From assembly GCA_964350135.1 (NCBI GenBank), contig CAYGJN010000038.1, forward strand, positions 1-21,441: a DNA stretch of 21,441 bases, written 5' to 3'. A model generated the notes under the pieces. That model searched no databases and was not told where the DNA came from. It saw nothing but the letters and a program-made list of their open reading frames with translations. This DNA is from CAYGJN01 sp964350135 (GTDB taxonomy: Bacteria; Bdellovibrionota; Bacteriovoracia; Bacteriovoracales; Bacteriovoracaceae). Shown piece after piece: positions 8,176 to 16,658 of this stretch. Numbering within the stretch: the stretch's first letter is position 1; the number at the start of each line of letters is the position of its first letter. The position numbers were made by a program, and so were the translations under genes.

Positions 8176-8481
8176 TTATTTCATGATAAACGGAGAAATT
8201 AGCATAAAGATAACTAGTGACTCCATAAGAGCTAGTGAGATAATCATTGGAGTAACAAGTTTATCACTTGCACTTGGCTGTCTTGCAATACCTTCAAGAG
8301 CAACTGCTGCAGCTCCAGATTGAGCTTTTGTACCAGCAAATACTGCTAGACCTAGACCTAGAAAATAAGCAAAATATTTAGCAGCTACAGGACCAAGAAA
8401 TCCAACGCTACCACCACCATGATTGTCAGCTAATGCTGCTGTAGAGAAAACTGCAAGTGTAATAATAAGAATTTTTTTCAT
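8176..8481 (-). CDS. atpE: ATP synthase F0 subunit c
   Basis: This 101-residue protein is the rotor-ring subunit of F-type ATP synthase. It has two membrane hairpin helices: a Gly-rich first helix (FLGLGLAVFAG), the polar loop ARQP (R67-Q68-P69) that contacts the central stalk, and a second helix with ion-carrying Glu87 (ALMESLVIF). Q54, E87 and S88 align with Gln32, Glu65 and Ser66 of the sodium-binding Ilyobacter c-ring with exactly the same spacing (33 residues), while the equivalents of its Thr67 and Tyr70 are Leu89 and Phe92. An N-terminal signal-peptide-like extension (about 18 residues, ending ALA before DNHGGG) precedes the first helix, giving extra length over the usual ~80 residues. 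AAAGGAT precedes the ATG. It is the last gene before the terminator. Confidence 0.95.
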   Translation of the reverse strand: MKKILIITLAVFSTAALADNHGGGSVGFLGPVAAKYFAYFLGLGLAVFAGTKAQSGAAAVALEGIARQPSASDKLVTPMIISLALMESLVIFMLISPFIMK

Positions 8482-8511
8482 TGTCTTATCCTTTATAGTT
8501 TTGGGTTTAAA

Positions 8512-9288
8512 TTAGTGATGATCCTCATCATGATCGTGATGAGCAGTCGCCAGACTAATATAAACCATTGTTAACATTGTAAAAACATAGGCCTGAACTA
8601 AACTTACAAAAAGACCCATGAATAAAAAGATAATAGGAAGTATTAAACCGCCAGGTGCTAATTCTGAAAAAACAGAAAGCACAATATGATCACCATACAT
8701 ATTTCCTCTAAGCCTTAATGCTAGAGAAATTGGTCTAATAAAATTTGAAAGAATTTCAATTGGAAAAATAAGAAAAGCCATATACCAAATTGGACCTGCA
8801 AAATGCTTGAGATAATTTAAAGTACCAAGCTCCTTGCAGCCTTTGTAATTATAATAAACAAAAGCAACAATTCCTAAAGCTAAAGTCGTCTCAAGATATT
8901 CCGTTGGTGGAAGAAAACCAGGAATAAGGCCTGTTATATTATTCAAAAAAATAAAAATAAAAAGTGTTGCAATAAATGGGAAGTACTTGTGAGCCTCTTT
9001 TTCTCCGATAACAGACTTTGCCTGACCATAAATAAACTGACCATAAGCTTCTACAAAACTTCTTAAAGAAACATTTTTATCTGGGATAACAACATTATCA
9101 ACTGATGCAACTTGAAATCTATAAACTAGGCCCATTAAAGTTAGAACAGTACCTACTAAAGTAAAGGTTAAAACTTTTTCAGGAACATGTAGAGTGTGCG
9201 AAAGCCCACCAAGCCATGTATACCCACCGGCTGCGAAACAATTTGAGCTAATAACGGAAAGAAGAGTAACGACTAATGATTTAAGCAT
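8512..9288 (-). CDS. atpB: ATP synthase F0 subunit a
   Basis: This 258-residue membrane protein forms the ion half-channels facing the c-ring. The essential Arg is R192 in ALRLRGNMYGD (Arg210 in E. coli, where the context is LRLFGNM; here F is replaced by a second Arg, R194). Several long hydrophobic helices are seen, including YFPFIATLFIFIFLNNITG and the C-terminal LVQAYVFTMLTMVYISLA. The N-terminus looks like a cleavable signal peptide (MLKSLVVTLLSVISSNCFA). The tail is very rich in His and acidic residues (HHDHDEDHH). It lies 6 nt after the AtpI-like gene and 30 nt before atpE, matching the usual atpI-B-E order. Confidence 0.95.
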   Translation of the reverse strand: MLKSLVVTLLSVISSNCFAAGGYTWLGGLSHTLHVPEKVLTFTLVGTVLTLMGLVYRFQVASVDNVVIPDKNVSLRSFVEAYGQFIYGQAKSVIGEKEAHKYFPFIATLFIFIFLNNITGLIPGFLPPTEYLETTLALGIVAFVYYNYKGCKELGTLNYLKHFAGPIWYMAFLIFPIEILSNFIRPISLALRLRGNMYGDHIVLSVFSELAPGGLILPIIFLFMGLFVSLVQAYVFTMLTMVYISLATAHHDHDEDHH

Positions 9289-9294
9289 TTCTAT

Positions 9295-9657
9295 TTATCT
9301 CTTTAAGCAAAGCGTTAAAATAAACAACTGACAAATATATAAGACTACAGGGATTAGTACCAAACCTTGGATAAAATGTATACCAAGTAGAAGGGCCACT
9401 ATTAAAAGTAAAAGCTTCAAGAGCACAAGAGGAGCCATCAACCATTTTTTTTGGTTATGATCTTGCCCAATTGCTACATTTTTTATAGCCCAGCCAATTT
9501 TAATTAGAATAATATGATTTCCAATTATTGCTCCGCACATAATAACAAGAACTACAGCATCCTGAAGAGTCTGTTCGGTAAAATAAAAACAAGCCATTAA
9601 ATTCATTAGTGTCAGGGCTATATATGGAATAATTTTAATCTTTTTTACGAATTGCAT
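9295..9657 (-). CDS. atpI: AtpI-like membrane protein of the ATP synthase cluster
   Basis: This 120-residue protein has about four hydrophobic helices joined by a short polar loop (GQDHNQKKW) and a basic N-terminus. Its sequence is not strongly distinctive; it is named from its membrane topology and from its place directly upstream of atpB, where AtpI (UncI, ATP synthase subunit I) normally lies. AtpI proteins help assemble the c-ring or transport divalent cations with AtpZ. Its start overlaps the preceding small gene by 23 nt. Confidence 0.65.
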   Translation of the reverse strand: MQFVKKIKIIPYIALTLMNLMACFYFTEQTLQDAVVLVIMCGAIIGNHIILIKIGWAIKNVAIGQDHNQKKWLMAPLVLLKLLLLIVALLLGIHFIQGLVLIPVVLYICQLFILTLCLKR

Positions 9658-9832
9658 ATCCTACGATGGTTAAAAGCATCCCTCCAACTAAGAAAATAAA
9701 AAGTCCAATTGATAGGCCAAATGATAGATAGCCTTCTTCGCTTAAATAATAAGAAAAATAAGCCAGTGCCAATATAGCTGATGGATAACTTAAAGTTAGG
9801 GCCATCACTCTGACCCAATGATATTTACTCAT
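9635..9832 (-). CDS. Small AtpZ-like two-helix membrane protein
   Basis: This 65-residue protein has two membrane helices (ALTLSYPSAILALAYFSYYL and about residues 38-60) and a basic C-terminus (RKKD). Size, topology and position before AtpI match AtpZ (ATPase_gene1 family), a small accessory of F-type ATP synthase clusters. The assignment rests on context more than on residue identity. Its ATG overlaps the stop codon of the upstream lipoprotein by one base (TAATG), and its end overlaps the AtpI-like gene by 23 nt. Confidence 0.65.
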   Translation of the reverse strand: MSKYHWVRVMALTLSYPSAILALAYFSYYLSEEGYLSFGLSIGLFIFLVGGMLLTIVGYAIRKKD

Positions 9833-10641
9833 TAACGATTCCTAACAATTCGTCTTGAATAAATTGATTTCAGTCTATTCTTGATAACTTCAGGGTTTGG
9901 ATATTCACCTAATAATGAATAGTAGATATCATAGGCTTTATCTAGCTCTTCAGTAGTTTCATAGACATTACCAAGAAGAAACTTTGTTCTCACAATAAGG
10001 TCAGTATCAGTCTCTCTTCTTATATATTCTATCCAATGTGAAACTGCCTTATCCCAATTTTTAAGATTAAAGTTTAAAAGACCTAGATAATAAAATGAAC
10101 GTACCCTATAAGAATGGCTTTTTTCTTCTAGAATATTTTGGAAAATTTCTTGGGCTTCAGTAAATTTATTTGCCTCAAGAAGTGATACTCCCATCATTAA
10201 ATAGAACAATTCAAATTTTTGAAGTCTAGGATAAAAGATATAAAGCTTTTCATAAGTCTTAAAAGCAGCATTATAATCTTTAAAAAAATTAAACTGCAAA
10301 TCTGCTATTTTTTCTAATGATTTTATTTTCCAAAGTACATCATTAGATTCATCAATAATTTTCACAAGATAGTCGTGAGCCTTTTTATGATCATTTAGAT
10401 ATAGAGAGTAAATTTCACTAAGCTGGTAGTAGACTCTTACCTTTAGTTCAGTATTTGATATTTCACTAACAACTTGTTCATACTCATCCACAGCCTCTTG
10501 ATATTGAAAATCAGATAAGTACTGTTGCGCTTTAAGGATTTTTTTATGAGTTCTAGACGAAAAATCGCATGAATAACTAAAAGCTAGTGAAATTATAAGA
10601 AGTAGTCTAAATATCTTCTGCAAAGTTTTCAACTGAAACAA
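9832..10641 (-). CDS. TPR-repeat lipoprotein, BamD-like
   Basis: This protein of about 269 residues has an N-terminal hydrophobic segment (FRLLLIISLAFSYSC) that ends in a Cys suitable for lipidation, although the lipobox (SYSC) is atypical. The rest is helical and made of tetratricopeptide-like repeats, for example FQYQEAVDEYEQVV, KKAHDYLVKII, YNAAFKTYEKL and WDKAVSHWIEYIRRE. Such proteins are protein-interaction scaffolds, as in BamD or YbgF/CpoB; the partner here is unknown. No ATG is available near the start. Three in-frame TTG codons (10641, 10632, 10623) are possible, all inside the 3' end of gyrA, so the overlap is 17-35 nt and translation is probably coupled. The TTG at 10632 has the better spacing from a GAAGAGA sequence. 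It separates gyrA from the atp genes in the same run. Confidence 0.7.
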   Translation of the reverse strand: MFQLKTLQKIFRLLLIISLAFSYSCDFSSRTHKKILKAQQYLSDFQYQEAVDEYEQVVSEISNTELKVRVYYQLSEIYSLYLNDHKKAHDYLVKIIDESNDVLWKIKSLEKIADLQFNFFKDYNAAFKTYEKLYIFYPRLQKFELFYLMMGVSLLEANKFTEAQEIFQNILEEKSHSYRVRSFYYLGLLNFNLKNWDKAVSHWIEYIRRETDTDLIVRTKFLLGNVYETTEELDKAYDIYYSLLGEYPNPEVIKNRLKSIYSRRIVRNR

Positions 10642-13042
10642 TTTTCTCTTCGCCTTTAAGTCTCATAACTCTCACGCCTTGAGTATTTCTTCCAAGAAGG
10701 GAAATTCCTGAAACTTTAGTTCTGATAACTTGGCCTTTATTAGTCACAATCATTAAATCGTCAGATTCTTGTACAGGCTTAATATCAATAATATCACCAT
10801 TTCGATCAGTGATCTTCATAGCGATAATACCTTTACCACCGCGACCTTGCTTTCTGTACTCAGATGCAGCTGTTCTCTTTCCGTAACCATTTTCGGTTAC
10901 TGTTAATATCTGATCATCATCTGTAATGATTTCCATCCCAATAACTTTCTCTTTGCTATCTAGAGAAATGCCTTTAACACCTTGAGAAACTCTTCCCATC
11001 GGTCGGCAGTCCTCTTCAGCAAATCGAATCGTCTTCCCACCACTTGAACAAAGTAAAACATCTTTAGTTCCATCAGTTATTCTAACAGCACGAACACTAT
11101 CACCATCAACAATCTTGATAGCTTTAAGACCTGATTGCTTAATTTTTTTATAGTCAGAAAGAGAAGATTTTTTAATCAGCCCCTTCTCCGTTACAATTAC
11201 TAAGTATTTTCCTTCTAACTCAATATCTTTAGGAATATTAATAATCTCTTTTATTTTCTCACCAGATGACATCTGAATAAGGTTAACAATATTTCTTCCC
11301 TTAGATGTTCTTGAACCTTCTGGTAGCTCATAAACTTTTCTGCTGAATACCTGACCAGCACTTGTGAAAAAATAAATATTATCATGAGTATTTGCTGAAT
11401 AAATATTTGTATAAAAATCATCTGACATCGATGCACCTTTTACTCCGGTACCTCCACGTTTTTGAGATTTATACGTATCCATGGCCATTCTCTTGATATA
11501 GCCCTTATGAGTAACAGTAACGATTACTTCTTCTTCTTTAATAAGATCCATAATCTGAATTTCATCAGCATTAGCTACAATTTCAGTTCTTCTTTCGTCT
11601 GAATATTTTTCATCTATCTCAATAAACTCATCTTTAATAATTCCATTAACACGCTCATCATTTGACAAGATATCCTCAAGATCAGCGATTAATGACATTG
11701 TCTCAGTATAATCTTTAACAATTTTATCTCTCTCAAGACCAGTAAGACGTTGTAGCCTCATATCCAATATAGCTTGGGCCTGAATAACGCTTAGTGAGTA
11801 CTTATCAACTAAAGATGATTTTGCTTCAGCTGGATTTGTTGATTTTTTAATAAGCTCAACAATTGCATCAATATTTTCAACAGCTGTCTTTAAACCCTCA
11901 AGTATATGAGCTTTTTCTTTTGCTTTTCTTAATTCAAAAGCAGTTCTTCTTAAAACAACTTCTCGTCTGTGATCAATAAAGCAAACAAGCATCTCTTTAA
12001 GATTCATTACTTTTGGCTGACCATTATGAATAGAAAGAAAAATAATACCAAAAGAAACTTGAAGCTGAGTTTGTTTGTATAATCTATTTAAGATAACAGA
12101 GCCAATTTCACCTTTTTTAAGATCAATAACTACACGAATACCAAGACGATTTGATTCATCTCTAATATTTGAGATACCAGTGATATCTTTGTTATTAACA
12201 AGGTAAGCAACTTTTTCAATAAGTTTAGCTTTATTAACCTGGTAGGGAATTTCGGTTATAACAATTCTCTCACGATCTTTTCCGTGCTCTTCTATTTCTG
12301 ATTTTGCACGAATCTGAAGTACACCTTTACCTGTATGATAAGCAGCTTTTATCCCGACAGTTCCATGAATTGATCCAGAAGTTGGAAAATCAGGCCCTGG
12401 TACAAACTCCATTAATTGATCAATGGACAAACTTGGATCATCAATTAAAGCAATAAGTGCTTTCATCACCTCACCCATATTATGAGGAGGAATATTTGTA
12501 GCCATACCTACGGCAATACCAGATGATCCGTTGACCAGAAGATTAGGTATTTTAGTGGGGAGAACCCAAGGCTCAGTTAAAGAGTCATCATAATTTGGTC
12601 GCCAATCAACAGTATCCTTGTCAAGATCACGGAGCATTTCTTCAGCAAAACGGTCCATTCGAATTTCTGTATATCTCATAGCCGCAGCATTATCACCGTC
12701 AATAGAGCCAAAGTTTCCTTGCCCATCAACTAACGGATATCTTAAAGAAAAATCCTGCGCTAAACGAACAATTGCATTGTAAACAGCTGAGTCGCCATGT
12801 GGATGATATTTACCAATAACATCACCAACAATTCTAGCTGACTTTAAAAATGGTTTATTATGAAAATTGCTAAGGCTATTCATGGCATAAAGAACACGTC
12901 TATGCACAGGCTTTAGACCATCGCGAACATCCGGAAGAGCACGTCCAACAATAACAGACATGGCGTAATCTAAATAACAATCACGCATTTCTTCTCTGAT
13001 ATTTAATGGAATAATATTACCGTGATTAATCTCTTCGCTCAT
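10607..13042 (-). CDS. gyrA: DNA gyrase subunit A
   Basis: This 811-residue protein is the DNA-cleaving subunit of gyrase. The catalytic tyrosine is Y124 (AAMRYTEIRMD; Tyr122 in E. coli). The quinolone-determining segment reads HPHGDSAVYNAIVRLAQ: S85 matches E. coli Ser83, but N89 replaces Asp87. The C-terminal part is the DNA-wrapping beta-pinwheel; its GyrA box (QKRGGTG, from Q527) is present, a feature that separates gyrase from topoisomerase IV ParC. The ATG is 10 nt after the gyrB stop, and the 3' end overlaps the downstream lipoprotein gene. Confidence 0.97.
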   Translation of the reverse strand: MSEEINHGNIIPLNIREEMRDCYLDYAMSVIVGRALPDVRDGLKPVHRRVLYAMNSLSNFHNKPFLKSARIVGDVIGKYHPHGDSAVYNAIVRLAQDFSLRYPLVDGQGNFGSIDGDNAAAMRYTEIRMDRFAEEMLRDLDKDTVDWRPNYDDSLTEPWVLPTKIPNLLVNGSSGIAVGMATNIPPHNMGEVMKALIALIDDPSLSIDQLMEFVPGPDFPTSGSIHGTVGIKAAYHTGKGVLQIRAKSEIEEHGKDRERIVITEIPYQVNKAKLIEKVAYLVNNKDITGISNIRDESNRLGIRVVIDLKKGEIGSVILNRLYKQTQLQVSFGIIFLSIHNGQPKVMNLKEMLVCFIDHRREVVLRRTAFELRKAKEKAHILEGLKTAVENIDAIVELIKKSTNPAEAKSSLVDKYSLSVIQAQAILDMRLQRLTGLERDKIVKDYTETMSLIADLEDILSNDERVNGIIKDEFIEIDEKYSDERRTEIVANADEIQIMDLIKEEEVIVTVTHKGYIKRMAMDTYKSQKRGGTGVKGASMSDDFYTNIYSANTHDNIYFFTSAGQVFSRKVYELPEGSRTSKGRNIVNLIQMSSGEKIKEIINIPKDIELEGKYLVIVTEKGLIKKSSLSDYKKIKQSGLKAIKIVDGDSVRAVRITDGTKDVLLCSSGGKTIRFAEEDCRPMGRVSQGVKGISLDSKEKVIGMEIITDDDQILTVTENGYGKRTAASEYRKQGRGGKGIIAMKITDRNGDIIDIKPVQESDDLMIVTNKGQVIRTKVSGISLLGRNTQGVRVMRLKGEEKIVSVENFAEDI

Positions 13043-13052
13043 ACTTTACCAA

Positions 13053-15527
13053 CTACACATCTAAGTTTTTAACATTAAGGGCATTCTTTTCTACAAACTC
13101 TTTTCTTGGAGCAACTTGATCACCCATTAGAACAGAAAACATTTGATCTGCTTCAATACTATCTTCGATTTGAACTCTAAGTAATGTTCTATTGTCAGGA
13201 TCCATTGTTGTTTCCCAAAGTTGTTCAGGATTCATTTCTCCTAGTCCCTTATACCTCTGGATATAAGCGCCTTTTTTAGAATCCTTAAGTATAATATCGC
13301 TAAAAGTTTTTAGCCCATGATACTCATTTGATTCTTCCTTGTTATCAGTCCAAACAAATTTAGAATTTAAATATTTTTTAATACCTTCATAATTATTAAA
13401 GAGGTCAGCATATTCTTGTGAATCAACAAAATATGTTCCAATTTTAAATGACTTTCTTTTTAAAGTTGATTTAAGACTTACTACAAGTGAGAAAGCTTCA
13501 TGCTTTAAATCCTCGTCAACTCTAAAAGTATATTCTTTTAAAGTTTCAGCTTTCACACCATTAAAATGTTTAGTGAGCTTTTCTATCACCTGATCAATTT
13601 TTGCTCTGTCTTTTAAAATTTCAAGAGAAAGCAATTCTTCTTCAAGAACATATTTTAAAAGGTCTTTATCTAGACTTTGATTATATGAAGCTAAAGTTGA
13701 AGAATAATTTATATACTTATTCACAAGCCCTTTCACTTCTTCATTTTCAAATTTAGTTCCATCTATTTCAACAATAGAATCTTCAAGCGCATTTGTTACA
13801 AGAAAATTCTCAAGTTGTTTTTCATCTTTTAAATAATGTTCTTTTTTACCTTTTTTATATTTGTATAAAGGCGGCTGAGCAATATAGAGATAACCGTTTT
13901 CTACAATTTCAGGAAACTGGCGGTAAAAAAGAGTCAAAAGAAGAGTCCTAATATGGGAGCCATCAACATCAGCATCTGTCATGATAACAATTTTATGATA
14001 ACGAAGCTTAGCTAAATTAAAATTTTCTTTTCCAATACTTGTACCGATAGCCTGTATAAGCATTTTAATTTCTTCATTACCAAGCATTTTATCATATCGA
14101 GCTTTTTCAACATTTAAGATTTTACCCTTCAATGGTAAAACAGCTTGAGTTTTTCTATCACGCCCCTGCTTTGCAGACCCGCCAGCCGAGTCACCCTCGA
14201 CAATATAAATTTCGCATTTAGCAGGATCTTTTTCTTGGCAATCGGCCATCTTTCCAGGAAGCCCGCCCATATCTAAAGCTGTTTTTCTACGAGTGAGCTC
14301 TTTTGCTCTACGAGCTGCCTCTCTTGCAGCTGCTGCATCAAGAGACTTTCTAATTATTGTTTTTCCAATTGAAGGATTTTCTTCAAAGAACTTTTTAAGC
14401 TCAGTTCCAACAAGTGAATTTACAATACCTTCAACTTCACTGTTGCCAAGCTTATCTTTTGTTTGACCTTCAAACTGAGGATTAGAAAGTTTAACAGAAA
14501 TAATTGCTGTTAAGCCCTCTCTCATATCATCGCCTGTTAAATTAATTTTAGACGCTTTAAAAAGATTATTTTCCTTAGCATAGGAATTTAGCACTCTAGT
14601 TAAAGATGTTTTTAATCCTGAAATATGAGTTCCACCACCTGGTGTAGAAATATTATTTGCATAACCAGTCAGTGTTTCTGAATAACCATCAGTCCACTGC
14701 ATAGCAAGTTCAACTTCATATTGTTCATTACCTTCACCATCTTTTGAAGTCATGAAGTGAATAACTTTTCTATGAATAGATGTTTTTGAACGGTTTAAGT
14801 ATTCAACAAATTCTTTAAGTCCGCCGTCGTAACAAAAAGTATCACTTTGGTCTTCTACCCTTTCGTCTTTAATAGAAATTTTTAAGCCTTTATTTAAAAA
14901 AGCCATTTCACGAAATCTATTAGAGAGCGTGTCGTAGTTAAATTCAAATACTTCAAAAATTTCATTATTTGGCTTAAAGGTTACAGATGTTCCTGTTTCT
15001 TCTTCGGTTTCAGTAGTACCAATTTCTTTTAAAGACTGAACTGTTACACCATTTTCAAATTTTACTTGATGTACTTTTCCATTTTTTTTAATTTCTAATT
15101 TCAAAAATTTAGAAAGAGCATTAACTACTGCAGCACCAACACCATGAAGACCACCAGAGACTTTATAGGCTCCATCATCTTCATTAAATTTTCCACCTGC
15201 ATGTAGTTTTGTATAAACAACTTCAGCTGCAGATACTTGTTCAGAAGAGTGCATCCCAATTGGAATACCACGCCCGTCATCAATGACCGTAACTGAATTA
15301 TCTACATGAATTATAACTTTGATTTCTGAACAATAGCCCGCAAGTGCTTCATCTACTGCATTATCAACGATTTCATAAACACAATGGTGCAAACCACGAG
15401 TGTTAGTATCACCAATATACATACCGGGTCTTTTACGAACTGCTTCGAGACCCTCTAGTACTTTAATTTTATCAGCAGTATATTCGGCACTTACTTTAGA
15501 AATAGAATCTCTTGGTTGCTCCTGCAC
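13053..15527 (-). CDS. gyrB: DNA gyrase subunit B
   Basis: This 824-residue protein is the ATPase subunit of gyrase. The GHKL ATPase domain has E52 and N56 in EIVDNAVDEA (E. coli Glu42, Asn46) and the glycine-rich SGGLHGVGAAVVNAL. The Toprim metal-binding centre is EGDSAGG from E444 and TDADVDGS with D518, D520 and D522, followed by the C-terminal QRYKGLGEMNPEQLW. The length, with an inserted segment between Toprim halves and tail, is like Gram-negative GyrB (804 in E. coli). The start is a GTG at 15527, chosen because GGGAGA lies a few bases upstream. It lies 25 nt after recF and 10 nt before gyrA. Confidence 0.97.
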   Translation of the reverse strand: MQEQPRDSISKVSAEYTADKIKVLEGLEAVRKRPGMYIGDTNTRGLHHCVYEIVDNAVDEALAGYCSEIKVIIHVDNSVTVIDDGRGIPIGMHSSEQVSAAEVVYTKLHAGGKFNEDDGAYKVSGGLHGVGAAVVNALSKFLKLEIKKNGKVHQVKFENGVTVQSLKEIGTTETEEETGTSVTFKPNNEIFEVFEFNYDTLSNRFREMAFLNKGLKISIKDERVEDQSDTFCYDGGLKEFVEYLNRSKTSIHRKVIHFMTSKDGEGNEQYEVELAMQWTDGYSETLTGYANNISTPGGGTHISGLKTSLTRVLNSYAKENNLFKASKINLTGDDMREGLTAIISVKLSNPQFEGQTKDKLGNSEVEGIVNSLVGTELKKFFEENPSIGKTIIRKSLDAAAAREAARRAKELTRRKTALDMGGLPGKMADCQEKDPAKCEIYIVEGDSAGGSAKQGRDRKTQAVLPLKGKILNVEKARYDKMLGNEEIKMLIQAIGTSIGKENFNLAKLRYHKIVIMTDADVDGSHIRTLLLTLFYRQFPEIVENGYLYIAQPPLYKYKKGKKEHYLKDEKQLENFLVTNALEDSIVEIDGTKFENEEVKGLVNKYINYSSTLASYNQSLDKDLLKYVLEEELLSLEILKDRAKIDQVIEKLTKHFNGVKAETLKEYTFRVDEDLKHEAFSLVVSLKSTLKRKSFKIGTYFVDSQEYADLFNNYEGIKKYLNSKFVWTDNKEESNEYHGLKTFSDIILKDSKKGAYIQRYKGLGEMNPEQLWETTMDPDNRTLLRVQIEDSIEADQMFSVLMGDQVAPRKEFVEKNALNVKNLDV

Positions 15528-15552
15528 AAAATCTCCCTAACGTAACGCATAA

Positions 15553-16656
15553 CTAATTGAGCTGTTTTATAATTCCTTCTTGGATATAAAACTTGTTTGC
15601 ATTTTCTATCTTTTCTAATTCTTGTTTAAAATCTTCATTCGCAGTTGTGATGAAAGTTTGGAACTTTTTTTCTCGTAAGTATCCAATCAAGTTATTCCAT
15701 CTAAGCCTGTCCAATTCCCCTGAGACGTCGTCAATAAGCACTATTGGATAGGATCCTATTTTATACTTAAAAAGCTCTATATAAGCAAATAAAAGGCTTA
15801 GAAAGCTCATCTTCTGTTGCCCCAAAGAGCAAAGTTCAAACGCATTTAAACCATCAAAAAAAAGAATGTAATCATCGCGGTGCACACCGTTCTCAGTTCG
15901 ACCAGAATAGAGCTCCTTATCAATATTGTTTTGCAACGAATTAAATATCTCTTGTTCAGACATACGTGAAAACTTAGATTGCATAATAAGCCTAAGCTCA
16001 TGCTCTTTTGCAAAGAGATTTTTGAAAGTCTGATCCACAAAATAGGAAGTACTCTCTAAAAAGTCAGACCTGCTTGCAAGTATTTCTACTGAGTACTGTG
16101 CAAGTTGCTTATCAAGGGCCTTAATTTGATCAAGAAATTGAGATGGTTTTTTTTGAAGCAGAGAGTTTCTAAACTTTAATGCCTGTTGATACTTATTGAG
16201 TACTTTTTTATAACTAACATTAATTGCTGAAATTGATTGATCTACCCATTTTCTTCTAAATCCTGGTGTTTGAAAAAAAGCATAAGAATCAAATGGGTTT
16301 ATAAACAAGCAAGTTGCATTAAATTTTTTATTAAAAGGTTTTCCATTTAAGTAATACTCATTTGAACTATCGTAGAGTTTTCCAGAAAAATTATAGTCCG
16401 TATCATCTTCTTTCTTAAAAAGACTTTGGAATAATATTTCAGGTTCTTCACCATTAAGACTAAGTATTTGTGGAAAAGAAGTGTTTTTACGAAAAGATTT
16501 TTTATGAGATATAAAATAGATAGCTTCTAATAGATTTGTTTTTCCATTTCCATTTTGACCAAAAATACAATTAATCCCTAAATTAAAAGTAATAGATTGA
16601 AATTGAATATTACGGAAATTTTTAATTGCCAGTTTTTCTAGTTTGTAAGAGCTCAT
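15553..16656 (-). CDS. recF: DNA replication and repair protein RecF
   Basis: This 367-residue SMC-like ATPase works with RecO and RecR to load RecA at single-strand gaps. The N-terminus KLAIKNFRNI is typical, followed by Walker A FGQNGNGKTN at 32-41, an ABC-type signature SLGQQKMSFLSL, and Walker B/D-loop IVLIDDVSGELD. The start is 2 nt after the dnaN stop with no obvious separate ribosome-binding site, suggesting coupled translation. The dnaN-recF-gyrB order is the common bacterial one. Confidence 0.95.
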   Translation of the reverse strand: MSSYKLEKLAIKNFRNIQFQSITFNLGINCIFGQNGNGKTNLLEAIYFISHKKSFRKNTSFPQILSLNGEEPEILFQSLFKKEDDTDYNFSGKLYDSSNEYYLNGKPFNKKFNATCLFINPFDSYAFFQTPGFRRKWVDQSISAINVSYKKVLNKYQQALKFRNSLLQKKPSQFLDQIKALDKQLAQYSVEILASRSDFLESTSYFVDQTFKNLFAKEHELRLIMQSKFSRMSEQEIFNSLQNNIDKELYSGRTENGVHRDDYILFFDGLNAFELCSLGQQKMSFLSLLFAYIELFKYKIGSYPIVLIDDVSGELDRLRWNNLIGYLREKKFQTFITTANEDFKQELEKIENANKFYIQEGIIKQLN

Positions 16657-16658
16657 AT

